Assembly (NCBI GenBank): GCA_963650485.1
Contig: CAVJLN010000005.1
Coordinates: 1 to 64,000, forward strand
Direction of reading: 5' to 3'
DNA length: 64,000 nucleotides
DNA from: Suilimivivens sp963650485
GTDB taxonomy: Bacteria > Bacillota > Clostridia > Lachnospirales > Lachnospiraceae
The notes below the pieces were generated by a model. The model searched no databases. It was not told where the DNA came from and worked only from the letters and a program-made list of their open reading frames with translations. Below are positions 26,544 to 35,380 of this stretch, in pieces. The first letter of the stretch is position 1; every line of letters starts with the position of its first letter. The position numbers and the translations under genes were made by a program.

Positions 26544-26590
26544 AACTCTCAACAAGTCCTAATTTGTTTTATTTATAAAATTGTAATTTC

Positions 26591-27361
26591 TCAATATTTC
26601 TGTTCTACAATATAACACGCAAGTTCAAGAGCTATATCAAAATGTCCTGAATCATGCTGTGTGTTCTTAACTTGATTTTTCTTCATTCTGTCATCCCACT
26701 TAGGTGCATCTAACAAATCACCACAAGTAAAAAAGAAGTATACATTAAGTTTTCTATAATCACACATAGCTTGAACAGCTGCACATTCCATTTCCACAGA
26801 AATACAACCGTCAGCTTTACGTTTTTCAAAATTTGCTCTAGTTTCTCTGTGCACAGCATCAGTCGTCCAAGTTTTTCCTTTGACATAAGGCAAACCAACT
26901 GTTTCCATAAACTTCGCTACTACTTCTGCATTTTTGATTTCAATATAATCCGAAGCAGGTGCATAATGATAAGACGTTCCCTCATCACGATAAGCATCAG
27001 TAGGCACCATAACCTTGCCGCGTGCTATCTCTTTATTCAAACATCCCGAACCGCCAAAAACAACATATTTATCTGTGTTAATAATTGACATAGTATCTTC
27101 TATATCTGCCACGCATGAAGGTGCTCCAACATAAGACATATATACTGCAAAATATCTATTCTCGTACTCAAATCCATAAACTGGATTCGCCCCATTGGAA
27201 GAGAATAAATCTCCAATTTTTTTGCACTCGAAATTATCTAAAACATATTTTAAGATCACATAAGAAAAAGTGAGAATACAAGCATCCACCTTAATAGCAT
27301 TGTCGTTACGACTAACCTTAATTATTTCTTCCGATAAATTTTCAAATGTATCCGTTATCAT
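26591..27361 (-). CDS. Nucleoside phosphorylase family protein
   Basis: A 256-residue PNP/UDP-1 family fold, typically cleaving purine or uridine nucleosides with phosphate. YVVFGGSGCLNKEIARGKVMVPT holds the phosphate/base loop, and VSMEC-type VEMECAAVQAM near 195-205 is the conserved ribose-binding Met-Glu. The final part contains FFFTCGDLLDAPKWD. The length is normal for a uridine-phosphorylase-like enzyme. It is AT-rich and paired with an ABC-type ATPase, both on the minus strand between hairpins and CATGGCAAC repeats. It could be plain nucleoside salvage; PNP-like domains also act as nucleotide-depleting effectors in some defence proteins, which is only a possibility here. Confidence 0.82.
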   Translation of the reverse strand: MITDTFENLSEEIIKVSRNDNAIKVDACILTFSYVILKYVLDNFECKKIGDLFSSNGANPVYGFEYENRYFAVYMSYVGAPSCVADIEDTMSIINTDKYVVFGGSGCLNKEIARGKVMVPTDAYRDEGTSYHYAPASDYIEIKNAEVVAKFMETVGLPYVKGKTWTTDAVHRETRANFEKRKADGCISVEMECAAVQAMCDYRKLNVYFFFTCGDLLDAPKWDDRMKKNQVKNTQHDSGHFDIALELACYIVEQKY

Positions 27362-27463
27362 ATCTCAAATCTCCAAATCAACAAATTCCAATTTAGCAAA
27401 TTCAATAATCCTATTTATCTGTCATCTTATTGTAACATAAAATATTGTATATTGCATGGCAAC

Positions 27464-27508
27464 AAAAAGATCCAACCCATTCCTAATTCTAATAGAACGG
27501 GTTGAATC
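27464..27508 (-). terminator. Terminator of the beta-helix lipoprotein gene
   Basis: Stem GATCCAACCCATTC (27469-27482) with GAACGGGTTGAATC (27495-27508), then on the minus strand TTTTTGTTGCCATGC, 68 bases past the stop. The GTTGCCATGC after the T tract is the repeat end also seen after other terminators. Confidence 0.85.
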
Positions 27509-27576
27509 TCTATTTTTATTCTTATCGAAAGTAGTTCAATTAACTTTGTATAAACAGCAATACCGGTAATTACTGC

Positions 27577-29667
27577 TTAGCTAAGTACGGTTCCATCGGC
27601 AAGTGTGATGGTATATCCATTGAAATTGATGGTTCCGTTGTTGGTGAGGCTGCTGATGGTACAGTCGCCAGTCAGGTTCCAGGTACTTCCGGCTTCGATT
27701 GTAAGGACTGCATTATCGGAAACGGCGGTTCCGTCTTGTGCATTGTCTATAATATTGATGGTTCCGGTAAAGGTACTGTTTCCTTTCAGGGTTATAGCAA
27801 GGGTGGAAATTGTATCTACAACAATATCACCGTTAAGTTCCTGCTGGTCTGCGGTAAATACCACCTTTGCGCCGTTTGCACCTGCAGTTCCCCAGCCATG
27901 GGAAGCCGAGTTTCCACAGATATTCATAAGATAAGAATCACTATCGTGATTGATAAGCTGAACACCGGAAAGGTCGATCTCGCAGGCCGTATTGGTTATG
28001 TAGAACAAATCCCCATTGTTGGAGGTAAGGGATCCACCGGTCATAGAGAAAATGCTCGTTCCGACGTCCGCATCTCCGGACATGGACTGATAAATCATCA
28101 CATTGTGGACATTTTCATCGGAGCTTGTTCCCTTCGTGTCACTCATATTTCCGTATACCGTACAGTTATCGAGGGTAATCGAATTCTTTCCTTCGATTAC
28201 AAGTGCTTCGGAATTATTGGCAGTAAGTGTTGCATCTGAAACGGTAATCGCTGCGGTCGAATAAACGGCCGGGGAATTATATCCATTGGAGGTATAGGTT
28301 CCTCCATTTACATTGACCGTTCCACCACCACGGTCGGACCGGATAGCTGCGGAAGAGTTCCCGGAAGTTTCGACAGTTAAGTTGCTTGCGTTGGTTGTTC
28401 CACCACCGGTTGTCTGAATGCCGCCGGAATTATCTGCTGTCGTTGTAATTGTAGAATCCGCAATATTTACAACCGTTCCTGATCCATAGCTGAATACACC
28501 GTTACCGTTCTGTGCGGAGGATGTCACCGTTGCATTCTGAATGGTTACATTGGCTCCATCTGTAGCCAGTAAAGCTGCATTTACTCCATAGAAGTCTCCA
28601 TTTTCCGTATTGGAGGTTGCTCCCGCACTCTTATTTACAGTAATGTTATTGAGTGTTACTTCTGCCCCATCAACACGAAGCGCATTTTCATCGTCTCCTG
28701 TCGATTCATAGGTCTGATTTTCATAAGTGCCATCTTCGGTGATTGTATTGGCGCTGGACCCTTGAGTCACTTCATCGGATCCACCAAAGGAACCGCCTCC
28801 CGGTCCTCCCTGCCCTCCGAATTGAGAGACTGTAGAAACTTCTGTTACAACTCCATTTTCATCAAATGTAATCTGAAGAATATCACCTTCACTAAGATCC
28901 TCTACGGTAATGGTATTATTGTCTTTCGTAATCGCTGCATCCGAAAGATCTACCGTTATGGTTGTATCTCCTGCGGTAAAGCTCTGCATTCCACCTCCCG
29001 GCATTTCCGGAGGTGTCTGACTATCTCCGCTCTGGCTCTCTGATCCATTTCCACTCGGAGCTTCTCCTTGTGGTGCATTGCCGTCCGGTTTATTTCCATC
29101 CGATGTTTCTCCATCCGGCTTCTCCGGCGGTGTCTGGTTGTCTCCACTCTGGTTCTCTGGTCCATTTCCGTCCGGTGCTTCTTCCTCCGGCGTATTACCG
29201 TCCGGAGCTTCCCCTTCCGGCTTCTCCGGTGGTGTCTGGTTGTCTCCACTCTGGTTCTGTGATCCATTTCCATCCGGAGCTTCTCCCTGTGGTGCTTCTC
29301 CGTCCGGTTTATTTCCATCCGATGTTTCCCCTTCCGGCTTCTCCGGTGGTGTCTGGTTATCTCCACTTTGATTCTGAGAGTCATTTTGATCCGGTGGTGT
29401 CTGGTTGTCCCCATTCTGACTCTCCGGTCCATTTTCATTCGAAACAGACAGTTCTCCCAACTGAAGGGTTATGCCGGTATCATCGATTGCAGTAATCTGT
29501 CCTACGACAGTTGTACCTGCATAAGCCGTATTGGATGCCAGTGCACTGTCCACCGTCTCCTGAACGGTGTCACTTGTCAAACTGTTATCTGTACTATTGG
29601 CAGTGCTGCAGGCTGCTAAGGATAGCGCCATGGCAAATGCACAGGTCATTGTTAATACTCGTTTCAT
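27577..29667 (-). CDS. Beta-helix surface lipoprotein (Cthe_2159-like carbohydrate-binding)
   Basis: A secreted lipoprotein of 696 residues. The signal peptide MKRVLTMTCAFAMALSLAAC ends in the lipobox LAAC (Cys20). A Thr/Ser region is followed by a Pro/Gly/Gln-rich, mostly disordered repeat zone (about 75-228) with five to six copies of SGDNQTPP-type units. The remainder is a repetitive parallel beta-helix rich in Asn, Thr and Gly (GTVNVNGGTYTSNGYNSPAVYST, TLTANNSEALVIEG), resembling the carbohydrate-binding/adhesin family named after Cthe_2159. It would sit on the outer face of the membrane and bind polysaccharide. The start was put at the ATG behind GGAGTGATCAGG. A two-component system lies upstream, separated by an inserted palindromic element. 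Confidence 0.82.
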   Translation of the reverse strand: MKRVLTMTCAFAMALSLAACSTANSTDNSLTSDTVQETVDSALASNTAYAGTTVVGQITAIDDTGITLQLGELSVSNENGPESQNGDNQTPPDQNDSQNQSGDNQTPPEKPEGETSDGNKPDGEAPQGEAPDGNGSQNQSGDNQTPPEKPEGEAPDGNTPEEEAPDGNGPENQSGDNQTPPEKPDGETSDGNKPDGNAPQGEAPSGNGSESQSGDSQTPPEMPGGGMQSFTAGDTTITVDLSDAAITKDNNTITVEDLSEGDILQITFDENGVVTEVSTVSQFGGQGGPGGGSFGGSDEVTQGSSANTITEDGTYENQTYESTGDDENALRVDGAEVTLNNITVNKSAGATSNTENGDFYGVNAALLATDGANVTIQNATVTSSAQNGNGVFSYGSGTVVNIADSTITTTADNSGGIQTTGGGTTNASNLTVETSGNSSAAIRSDRGGGTVNVNGGTYTSNGYNSPAVYSTAAITVSDATLTANNSEALVIEGKNSITLDNCTVYGNMSDTKGTSSDENVHNVMIYQSMSGDADVGTSIFSMTGGSLTSNNGDLFYITNTACEIDLSGVQLINHDSDSYLMNICGNSASHGWGTAGANGAKVVFTADQQELNGDIVVDTISTLAITLKGNSTFTGTINIIDNAQDGTAVSDNAVLTIEAGSTWNLTGDCTISSLTNNGTINFNGYTITLADGTVLS
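28985..29440. repeat. Coding tandem repeats (Pro-rich linker of lipoprotein)
   Basis: Imperfect in-frame repeats of about 66-100 bases encode NQSGDNQTPPEKPEGE-like units. Several stretches (for example GGTGTCTGGTTGTCTCC) recur nearly exactly, so copy number could vary by recombination without breaking the frame. Confidence 0.75.
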
Positions 29668-29715
29668 CCTGATCACTCCTTTGATTCGATTTTTATTTCT
29701 TTTCCTTTGTGATAT

Positions 29716-29903
29716 GTAACAGTTCAGCCATGCAGAAATGATTGTATAAGATGACTGTGGGAGCTTGCTCATTAAAGGCAGCTTATACAATCATTTCTAT
29801 AGGGCGGACGCCCGACATGAAATAAGTTGCCGGTAAGCACGTATCTTTGTTAGCCAATCTGTACAATCCGGCAGCTTATGAATGTGCATGGCTGAACTGT
29901 TAC
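29716..29903. mobile_element. Intact 188-bp palindromic MITE with 8-bp target duplication
   Basis: Perfect 19-bp terminal inverted repeats GTAACAGTTCAGCCATGCA (29716-29734, and complement at 29885-29903) are flanked on both sides by TGTGATAT (29708-29715 and 29904-29911), an exact 8-bp target-site duplication. Inside, a perfect 17-bp inverted repeat (29734-29750 with 29782-29798) and a third pair (TGCCGG/CCGGCA) allow a branched fold. There is no coding capacity. The GTAA ends and 8-bp duplications are those of the IS66 family, so an IS66-like transposase may move it; none is in the window. It lies between a histidine kinase gene and the lipoprotein gene and may carry or disrupt the latter's promoter. 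Confidence 0.9.
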
Positions 29904-29994
29904 TGTGATATGCTTATTCTAATCAGAGAAGATTGAAGATAGATTGAAACTTTTTGAATAATTACTAAATATGTACGCTAAAAGTGATTCTACT

Positions 29995-31254
29995 TCAGAC
30001 CCTCGGAAGCAGCACAACAAACTCCACTTTGCCATCATAGCAGTTTACGGAAATCTTTCCCTTATGGGCGGTTACAATCGCCTTTGCGATGGCAAGCCCC
30101 AATCCGAAGTGCTGTCCTTCACCGCTTCTGGCAGCGTCCATCCGGTAAAACCGTTCGAAAATCTGCTCTCTTTGCTTTAACGGAATTTCTTCTCCTTCAT
30201 TGACTACGGAGAAACGTACCGAATTATGCTCCTCCCACAGTGAAACGGTGATTGCACCGCCTGCATGGCTGTGGCTGATCGCATTATCAATCAGAATGGA
30301 CACCAGTTGTTTCAGACGGCTGCTGTCTCCATCCACAAATCTGTTTTCTTCCAGATCGCTTAAAAGCTCCAGTCCCTGCTCGAAAGCAATGCTTTCCATC
30401 GGAAGTACCTCTCCTGCCACAAGACGGCTGATATTCAATCGTTCCGTCTGCAAGGCCACATTCTCCGTTCTGGCAAGTTGGAGGAGCTGCTTAACCAGCG
30501 TTCCCATCCGTTCATTTTCATAGCGGATATTGGAAAGCCACGGATTAACGCCAATCTCCCGCTCCAAAAGCTCTGCATTGGCACTCACTACAGATACCGG
30601 GGTTTTCAGTTCATGTCCCGCATCCGAAATAAACTGCCGCTGCTTCTCATAGCTTTCTTCCAGAGGTGCTACTATGCGGCGTGCCAGAAAGAGCGATGCC
30701 ACGAGCACAGCAATCAGCGCAATCCCGCCGAAAATCAGCGTATTACGGAACAGCATCGCCATTTCTCCCCGTAAAACGGAATTATCAATGAACGCAACCA
30801 ACGTATAATTCTCTTTGTCAGTTTTCAGGAACGCAAGATTCCCTTTTCTTCCCCTTAAGGCATCCCCCCGTAAAACCTCTGCCGCATACTGCTTAAGGAT
30901 TTCATCCGAATATAAGGTTCCCGATTCATTCTCGAGACGCAGTACCGTTCCATCCTCCGCAAATGCCACGGAATAAAAGGTCGAAACATCAAACTTATGG
31001 GTAACCTCCGGTGGCGGATCTTCCATCCCCTGTGGCTTCACAGCCTCTTCCATAAGTTCTCTCTCCTTTTCGGGAGAAAGATTCTCCGTATAATCCACAT
31101 GATACTGACGTGCATACTGCTCGAGCATCCGCTGGTTATCCGCAGATACCTGTGCATAGCTGGTGCCATAGATGATCGCAAGCGTTCCTGCCAGAAGAAC
31201 CAGAATCACCGCAAGGATAGAAAATACAATTTTCATTCTGGATTTTTTAAACAT
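29995..31254 (-). CDS. Sensor histidine kinase with extracytoplasmic domain
   Basis: A 419-residue membrane kinase. Membrane helices at about 9-31 and 170-192 enclose a 135-residue outer sensor domain. The cytoplasmic part has HisKA DAGHELKTPVSVV with H214 and an ATPase domain containing DNAISHSH, a degenerate G1 (NEGEEIP) and GEGQHFGLGLAIAKAIV. Its ATG lies inside the end of the response regulator gene (8-base overlap), so translation is coupled. The signal is unknown; operon context with a glycosyltransferase and a membrane peptidase fusion points to envelope sensing. Confidence 0.9.
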   Translation of the reverse strand: MFKKSRMKIVFSILAVILVLLAGTLAIIYGTSYAQVSADNQRMLEQYARQYHVDYTENLSPEKERELMEEAVKPQGMEDPPPEVTHKFDVSTFYSVAFAEDGTVLRLENESGTLYSDEILKQYAAEVLRGDALRGRKGNLAFLKTDKENYTLVAFIDNSVLRGEMAMLFRNTLIFGGIALIAVLVASLFLARRIVAPLEESYEKQRQFISDAGHELKTPVSVVSANAELLEREIGVNPWLSNIRYENERMGTLVKQLLQLARTENVALQTERLNISRLVAGEVLPMESIAFEQGLELLSDLEENRFVDGDSSRLKQLVSILIDNAISHSHAGGAITVSLWEEHNSVRFSVVNEGEEIPLKQREQIFERFYRMDAARSGEGQHFGLGLAIAKAIVTAHKGKISVNCYDGKVEFVVLLPRV

Positions 31255-31930
31255 GCTCGTACCTCAACTGATAGCCCACACCGCGCACGGCTTTGATTTC
31301 TGTCTTTGCCTCTACGAAAGCAAGCTTTTTCCGGGTAAAGGTCATATAAACCTCCACATTGTTATATTCAGAACTGTTCTCATAGCCCCAGATCTTCACG
31401 GCAAGCTGTTCTCTTGTAAGAATCTGGTTCTGGTTCGCAATCAGATATTCCAGAATCCGCCATTCCTTTTCTCCCAACCGCACACTCTGCCCGTTCGTCA
31501 CACAGAATAATTCACAGGTATTGCTGTTTAACTCAATATCCCCAAACCGCAGCGTTCCATCCGGCGTATTCACATTTCTTCTTCCCAGTGCGCGGAGGCG
31601 CGCCAGAAGCTCCTTCGTCATAAAAGGCTTTGTAAGATAATCATCCGCACCGCTGTCAAGCCCGGTTACCTTGTCATCCACCTCTGCCTTCGCCGTAAGC
31701 ATCAGAATTGGCGTTTTGCTTCCGCCCTTTCGTAATGTCCGTGCAATTTCGTAGCCGTTTTTCCCCGGAAGCATGACATCCAGAATCAGGATGTCGTAAA
31801 TCCCGGTCTGCGCAGTTTCCAGACCGGAAATTCCGTCCGCACAATGATCCACATCATAATTTTCCTGCCGCAGAATCTCGCATAACGCCTGCGCCATACG
31901 CTTTTCATCTTCCACAAGTAAAATCTTCAT
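31247..31930 (-). CDS. OmpR-family response regulator
   Basis: A regulator of 227 residues: receiver with acidic residues ED at 7-8, phospho-acceptor D51 in ILILDVMLPGKNG and Lys in DDYLTKPFMTKEL, followed by a winged-helix DNA-binding domain ending VEVYMTFTRKKLAF and the wing IKAVRGVGYQLRY. It starts 7 bases after the stop of the giant fusion gene and overlaps the kinase gene by 8 bases. The four genes from the GtrB-like transferase to the kinase thus look like one transcript. Confidence 0.9.
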   Translation of the reverse strand: MKILLVEDEKRMAQALCEILRQENYDVDHCADGISGLETAQTGIYDILILDVMLPGKNGYEIARTLRKGGSKTPILMLTAKAEVDDKVTGLDSGADDYLTKPFMTKELLARLRALGRRNVNTPDGTLRFGDIELNSNTCELFCVTNGQSVRLGEKEWRILEYLIANQNQILTREQLAVKIWGYENSSEYNNVEVYMTFTRKKLAFVEAKTEIKAVRGVGYQLRYEHV

Positions 31931-31937
31931 ATCTTAT

Positions 31938-34900
31938 CTAATATCCTTCTACTCCAAGAATCGATGCGGTCTCTTCCATAATATCCTGTACCACGCCATC
32001 CTCAAAAATATTGCGCAGCCCGGCATACTCCACTGCCGAACAGTACGGCACATATCCCGGAATGGTCGTGAGTGTCATATACGTTTCAACAGCCTCATGA
32101 CGGTCTTCCTCTGCCATCGTCAGAATATCAAGGCTCGATAATGCCGAGGTAAGGTAAGAGAAATAATAGCATGGTGAGGTAAAAATATGCGGAACTTCCA
32201 TCCAGGTATAAAGCTCCTTGATCTGGGAATCGTACTGCTTGCCATACCTCCGGGAAAGCTGCAGATAGAGCTTATTCAGCTCCTCGAGCGTCATGTCCGG
32301 ATTCTCATAGGCAGAAATCTCAAACTCGGAAATCAGCGCTGTGGAAATCGCATTATCCGCCATGCTATACACATCATAGAAAGCATAAATATCCCCGATG
32401 TCCTCTCCTAACAGGTCATCGTAATAGTCATAAAACAACATCTGCATGCCCTGGGAATGAATCTCACTGACATCAATGTTGTTGCAGGATTCCAGAAAGG
32501 TATCCGCACTGCGGTACGTATTATTGTAATGTCCGAATTCATGAATCACATTGTAGTAGTCCATATAATTGTCATACATCTGGCCATAAATAAAGCCATC
32601 CTTAAAATAAGCTAACCGCATGGTAAATGCCGTGCTTGCCTTGTTCTGTGAGGTATCCATATCATACAGATGATATTTAAGGAAATGCTCCTGTGTATCC
32701 TTAAGCTCCGGATCAATCTCCTCCAGATACGGTCCGATCTGTTCAATGATGGATGTACTTTCGATCCCCTGTCCTTCAGAATACAATCTCATATAATCCG
32801 TTTCATAAAGAGCATCTCTCATATCCGCCATAACCGGTACCACCTGCTTCCGGATCTCTGCCAACAGATCTTTGGTTTCATCCAGCGTGTAGTCTCTTAC
32901 ATAAACCATATCATACGCATATTCCGCATAATTGTCATAACCGTTCAGCTTCGCAATTTCATTCCGGACATCCACAAGCTCTACAAACACTTCTCCGACC
33001 GCATCATTCTTCTGCTTGCAGATCCCCTGATAAATTTCAATAACGGCATCATGCTCCAAAGACTCCGATTCCGTGTTCAGACGATCCAGATCCCACTCTT
33101 CCCCATCATACTCATAATAAAATTCCTCGGAGGAAAGCTGCTCATACTCCTGCCCCAGACTGTTTTCCTTCGCCGTAAGCTCCTTCTCCTCGTCCGTTAC
33201 CTCTTCATAATTAAGATAAGCCTCCACCTGCGCCGCATTCATCAGCTCAATCATCGTGTCCTTATACGGCGATTTACAAAGCTCCCGGATCGCTACATTC
33301 AACTGATCCCCGTAATCCACCATCTCATCGAGAAACTCTGCCTGGATTTCCTGATTTTCCTCATCAAAAATATTCTGATAGTAGGTGAGCTGTGAAAGCG
33401 AATAACAGGTTGAGAGCTTTTCCATTCCATCCAGTGTATCCCCGAACAATTCCTTCACGCGCTCCGGATTTCCGGCTTCTCCAGCTGCTTCCGCTTCTGC
33501 TGCCAGTTCGTTCATTTCGGCCAGCTGTGCATCCAGCAGATCCATATCGCAGGTTGTCTGCTTCATCTCGTCCAGTGTCAGATTGGCATGATCCACATCC
33601 CGGTAGCGTGAGGTTGTCTGATAGACATAAAGCGTGTACGGCGAAGCATCATCCGTGTAGGTTCCTATGAGGGTAAGCCCGATCTCTTCGGCATTGCCGA
33701 GGTCGATACGCGAAAAGATGTATCGTCCTCCCAGCCGCTTAAACTGATCCACATCAAGATACAAATCATGATCCGTCACCTCATAGGTACGGGAGCTGTT
33801 AATAATGGAAAGATCCGTACCGGAGTAAAGGTAGGCCCGTGCTCCCCATTCATCAAAATACAGCCGGCTCTCCTCCACCTGTTCAAGGGCCGGTGCGATC
33901 ATTTTGCGGAATTCTTCCTTATAATTCTGGGAATAGAAGCCAAGATAACCATCGAGAGTGGCAATATCATTGTATTCCAGAATGGCCGGATAAAAGCCGT
34001 ATGCCACGGACCACTGCCCACAGTATCCGATATCCTCCTTTGCCTTTTCAAAAAGATCCGTAGAATAAAACTCACGGTAGGTCAGATCATTCGCTTTCTG
34101 CCCCTTCACCATTTCATAAACCTTGCTGAAACAGGTATGGTAAAGGTCATTATAGCGGGTATTGCTTCCGGAAATCACAAGCACCGCCGCAAGAGCCAGA
34201 AGATTTGCCGCCACACGCAGGCTCTTTTTCTCCTTCTCATACAACCGCTTCAACACCAGGAAAAATGAAGCATACCACACAAAAGGATTGAAGAAAATCG
34301 TCCGGTTAAACTGCCATCCGGTAAGCGGAGGGCACAGGTGCTCAACCACGTTCCGTACCGGTTCCAGATAATAAATACCATAGATCAGGCTGTTAAAAAC
34401 AAGAATGACCACGAGGAGATTATACCAGTCATGAAAAATACCTCTTGCATTTTTCTTCACCAGATAAGAAATATTCAGATAGAAAAAGTAAATGGTACAT
34501 ACCGGAAGCACCACATACATGTGGACACTCTCTGCATGGAACATGCCCTTTACAAAGGAGTCTCCGATGGTCGCAAGAACTTCCGAAATCGAATAGTTTC
34601 CTGCCACGATCGTTGAGCGGATCGTCACTTCATCATCGAACAGCATCATATAAAACAGCCGGTATTCACACACAATGTAACCTGCCGATAACACAACAAT
34701 CGCAAGCAGCAGCCTTTTCGGAAATTTCCGATCCCTGATCCATAAGATCAGAAATGCAAGCGCCATATATGCCAGAATAAACAGTCCAAAATAGGAAAAA
34801 TAAGACAGCACCGGATAAAAAAATAACGCCGCATACCAACCAAAGGACGGCTTCCGCATGATTTTTACAAGCAGAAACAGAAGCAGTGGAATGGATGCAA

Positions 34901-35339
34901 AAGGAATTCCAAATGCCGGAAAGACATTCAGGATTCCATAGGCAAAGCCACATAACCACACAAGTGCCTGCTGACTTTTATATTTTTCACCGAGGAGTTC
35001 TCTGCCAAGCAGAACAGAACCTGCAACGGCAATCAGAATTTTCAGGAAATATGCTGTGATATACGCCGGAAATGCCGGTAACAGCATAAAGAGAATCGTG
35101 TAAATATAAAACTCGGAGAACAGCGTATCACGGCTGATTCCTCCAAGGAAATTCACATAAGCGTCGTGGCTGAAAAACGAATGATCGCTTTTCATCATTT
35201 GAAGCTGTGGGATAAACAGATCCAGATTGTCATGGACGGCTATGACACTGTCCTCTCCACACAGGAGGAACACGGCCATGGCAGCCAACAGGAAGCCTCC
35301 AATCACCAACAGATACCACCGGGAAAGTACTTTCTTCAT
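31938..35339 (-). CDS. DUF6044 membrane protein fused to M3 metallopeptidase
   Basis: A single 1133-codon frame. Residues 1 to about 390 hold around ten membrane helices (start MKKVLSRWYLLVIGGFLLAAMAVFLL, then FIPQLQMMKSDHSFFS, EFYIYTILFMLLPAFPAYI), recalled as DUF6044, a polytopic family resembling GT-C-type proteins. A soluble stretch follows to about 590. From about 600 to the end it reads as an M3-family oligoendopeptidase: helical start DMDLLDAQLAEMNELAAEAE, zinc site HEFGH at 933-937 and a third ligand Glu959 in DVSEIHSQGM. If the soluble regions follow the last helix outward, the peptidase would face outside. No frameshift or stop marks the join. I do not know a described protein with this fusion. 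It follows a GtrB-like gene by 41 bases. Confidence 0.82.
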   Translation of the reverse strand: MKKVLSRWYLLVIGGFLLAAMAVFLLCGEDSVIAVHDNLDLFIPQLQMMKSDHSFFSHDAYVNFLGGISRDTLFSEFYIYTILFMLLPAFPAYITAYFLKILIAVAGSVLLGRELLGEKYKSQQALVWLCGFAYGILNVFPAFGIPFASIPLLLFLLVKIMRKPSFGWYAALFFYPVLSYFSYFGLFILAYMALAFLILWIRDRKFPKRLLLAIVVLSAGYIVCEYRLFYMMLFDDEVTIRSTIVAGNYSISEVLATIGDSFVKGMFHAESVHMYVVLPVCTIYFFYLNISYLVKKNARGIFHDWYNLLVVILVFNSLIYGIYYLEPVRNVVEHLCPPLTGWQFNRTIFFNPFVWYASFFLVLKRLYEKEKKSLRVAANLLALAAVLVISGSNTRYNDLYHTCFSKVYEMVKGQKANDLTYREFYSTDLFEKAKEDIGYCGQWSVAYGFYPAILEYNDIATLDGYLGFYSQNYKEEFRKMIAPALEQVEESRLYFDEWGARAYLYSGTDLSIINSSRTYEVTDHDLYLDVDQFKRLGGRYIFSRIDLGNAEEIGLTLIGTYTDDASPYTLYVYQTTSRYRDVDHANLTLDEMKQTTCDMDLLDAQLAEMNELAAEAEAAGEAGNPERVKELFGDTLDGMEKLSTCYSLSQLTYYQNIFDEENQEIQAEFLDEMVDYGDQLNVAIRELCKSPYKDTMIELMNAAQVEAYLNYEEVTDEEKELTAKENSLGQEYEQLSSEEFYYEYDGEEWDLDRLNTESESLEHDAVIEIYQGICKQKNDAVGEVFVELVDVRNEIAKLNGYDNYAEYAYDMVYVRDYTLDETKDLLAEIRKQVVPVMADMRDALYETDYMRLYSEGQGIESTSIIEQIGPYLEEIDPELKDTQEHFLKYHLYDMDTSQNKASTAFTMRLAYFKDGFIYGQMYDNYMDYYNVIHEFGHYNNTYRSADTFLESCNNIDVSEIHSQGMQMLFYDYYDDLLGEDIGDIYAFYDVYSMADNAISTALISEFEISAYENPDMTLEELNKLYLQLSRRYGKQYDSQIKELYTWMEVPHIFTSPCYYFSYLTSALSSLDILTMAEEDRHEAVETYMTLTTIPGYVPYCSAVEYAGLRNIFEDGVVQDIMEETASILGVEGY

Positions 35340-35380
35340 CTTCTAAAATCCTTTCTGTTTATCCTGCTTCAGGAACACAA

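Noticed and set aside
28985..29440. Repeat array as a CRISPR
   Set aside because: The repeats are coding, imperfect, in frame and without unique spacers; no cas genes are near.
29013..29495. Long open frames on the strand opposite the lipoprotein repeat region
   Set aside because: They arise from the repetitive Pro/Gly codons of the real gene; no ribosome site, and the translated His/Pro/Ser-rich sequence has no family features.
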